DNA of 64,000 nucleotides. Origin: Liquidambar formosana (Eukaryota; Streptophyta; Magnoliopsida; Saxifragales; Altingiaceae). Each line of letters opens with the position of its first letter. Within the stretch, counting starts at the first letter, position 1. The DNA lies in contig CM077820.1 of NCBI GenBank assembly GCA_039720395.1, forward strand, positions 53,406,631-53,470,630, written 5' to 3'. The notes below the pieces were generated by a model. The model saw only the letters and a list, made by a program, of their open reading frames with translations. It did not search any database and was not told the DNA's origin. Made by a program: the position numbers and the translations under genes. Positions 63,871 through 64,000 of this stretch are shown one piece after another.

Positions 63871-64000
63871 CTGCCCCATCCATTCCACATCAAATTGATT
63901 AGTTTCTTTTCTAGGTTAATTGTTTGTACTATGGTTGGTGAAGTCATTAATTACAATAAAAAGAATGTTATCACCTTGGAGAAAAACTTCCATGTAAATG

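Noticed and set aside
1..64000. tRNA or rRNA genes
   Set aside because: No tRNA cloverleaf boxes or rRNA sequence were recognised by eye on either strand; a dedicated scan was not possible.

Overview
The window is nuclear DNA of a flowering plant. Genes are intron-containing or Cf/EIX-type receptor-like, the intergenic DNA is AT-rich, and it is packed with Ty3/Gypsy, LINE, hAT-like and MITE elements. The gene set suggests a woody eudicot, but I cannot name a species from sequence alone. All comparisons, counts and splice sites were worked out by eye.

Left edge (1-3102): the 5' end of a Ty3/Gypsy element on the minus strand. It has a complete LTR, a primer-binding region and an uninterrupted gag-protease frame of about 732 codons that runs off the window. 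From 3300 to 24200 lies a decaying cluster of leucine-rich-repeat receptor-like protein (RLP) genes on the minus strand. It holds two nearly full-length copies (RLP1 at 9606-12582 with several frameshifts; RLP2 at 20612-23639 with one frameshift), at least four short RLP fragments, and duplicated flanking blocks. Two LINE remnants, several MITEs and an intact processed copy of cytosolic ribosomal protein S15 (uS19) sit among them.

Middle (24400-31260): mostly repeats, including an hAT-like element inserted inside a MITE, plus one weak candidate multi-exon gene on the minus strand.

Right (31290-57548): one ankyrin-repeat/PGG membrane protein gene of the ACD6/ITN1 type on the minus strand. Four exons join with GT-AG borders and matching phases into an open frame of 705 codons. 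Its third intron is about 20.1 kb because it holds an 18,667-bp Ty3/Gypsy element of the Tat type (dual RNase H, antisense extra ORF, two 701-bp LTRs). That element has itself been hit by an hAT-like element, which carries a solo LTR, and by two more solo LTRs, each with a clean target-site duplication. From 57700 to the right end there are only repeats, MITEs, microsatellites and unassigned AT-rich DNA.

Biologically, the two gene families (RLP pattern receptors and ACD6-like ankyrin membrane proteins) are both linked to plant immunity. The window reads as a defence-gene region shaped by duplication, pseudogenisation and layered transposon insertion.
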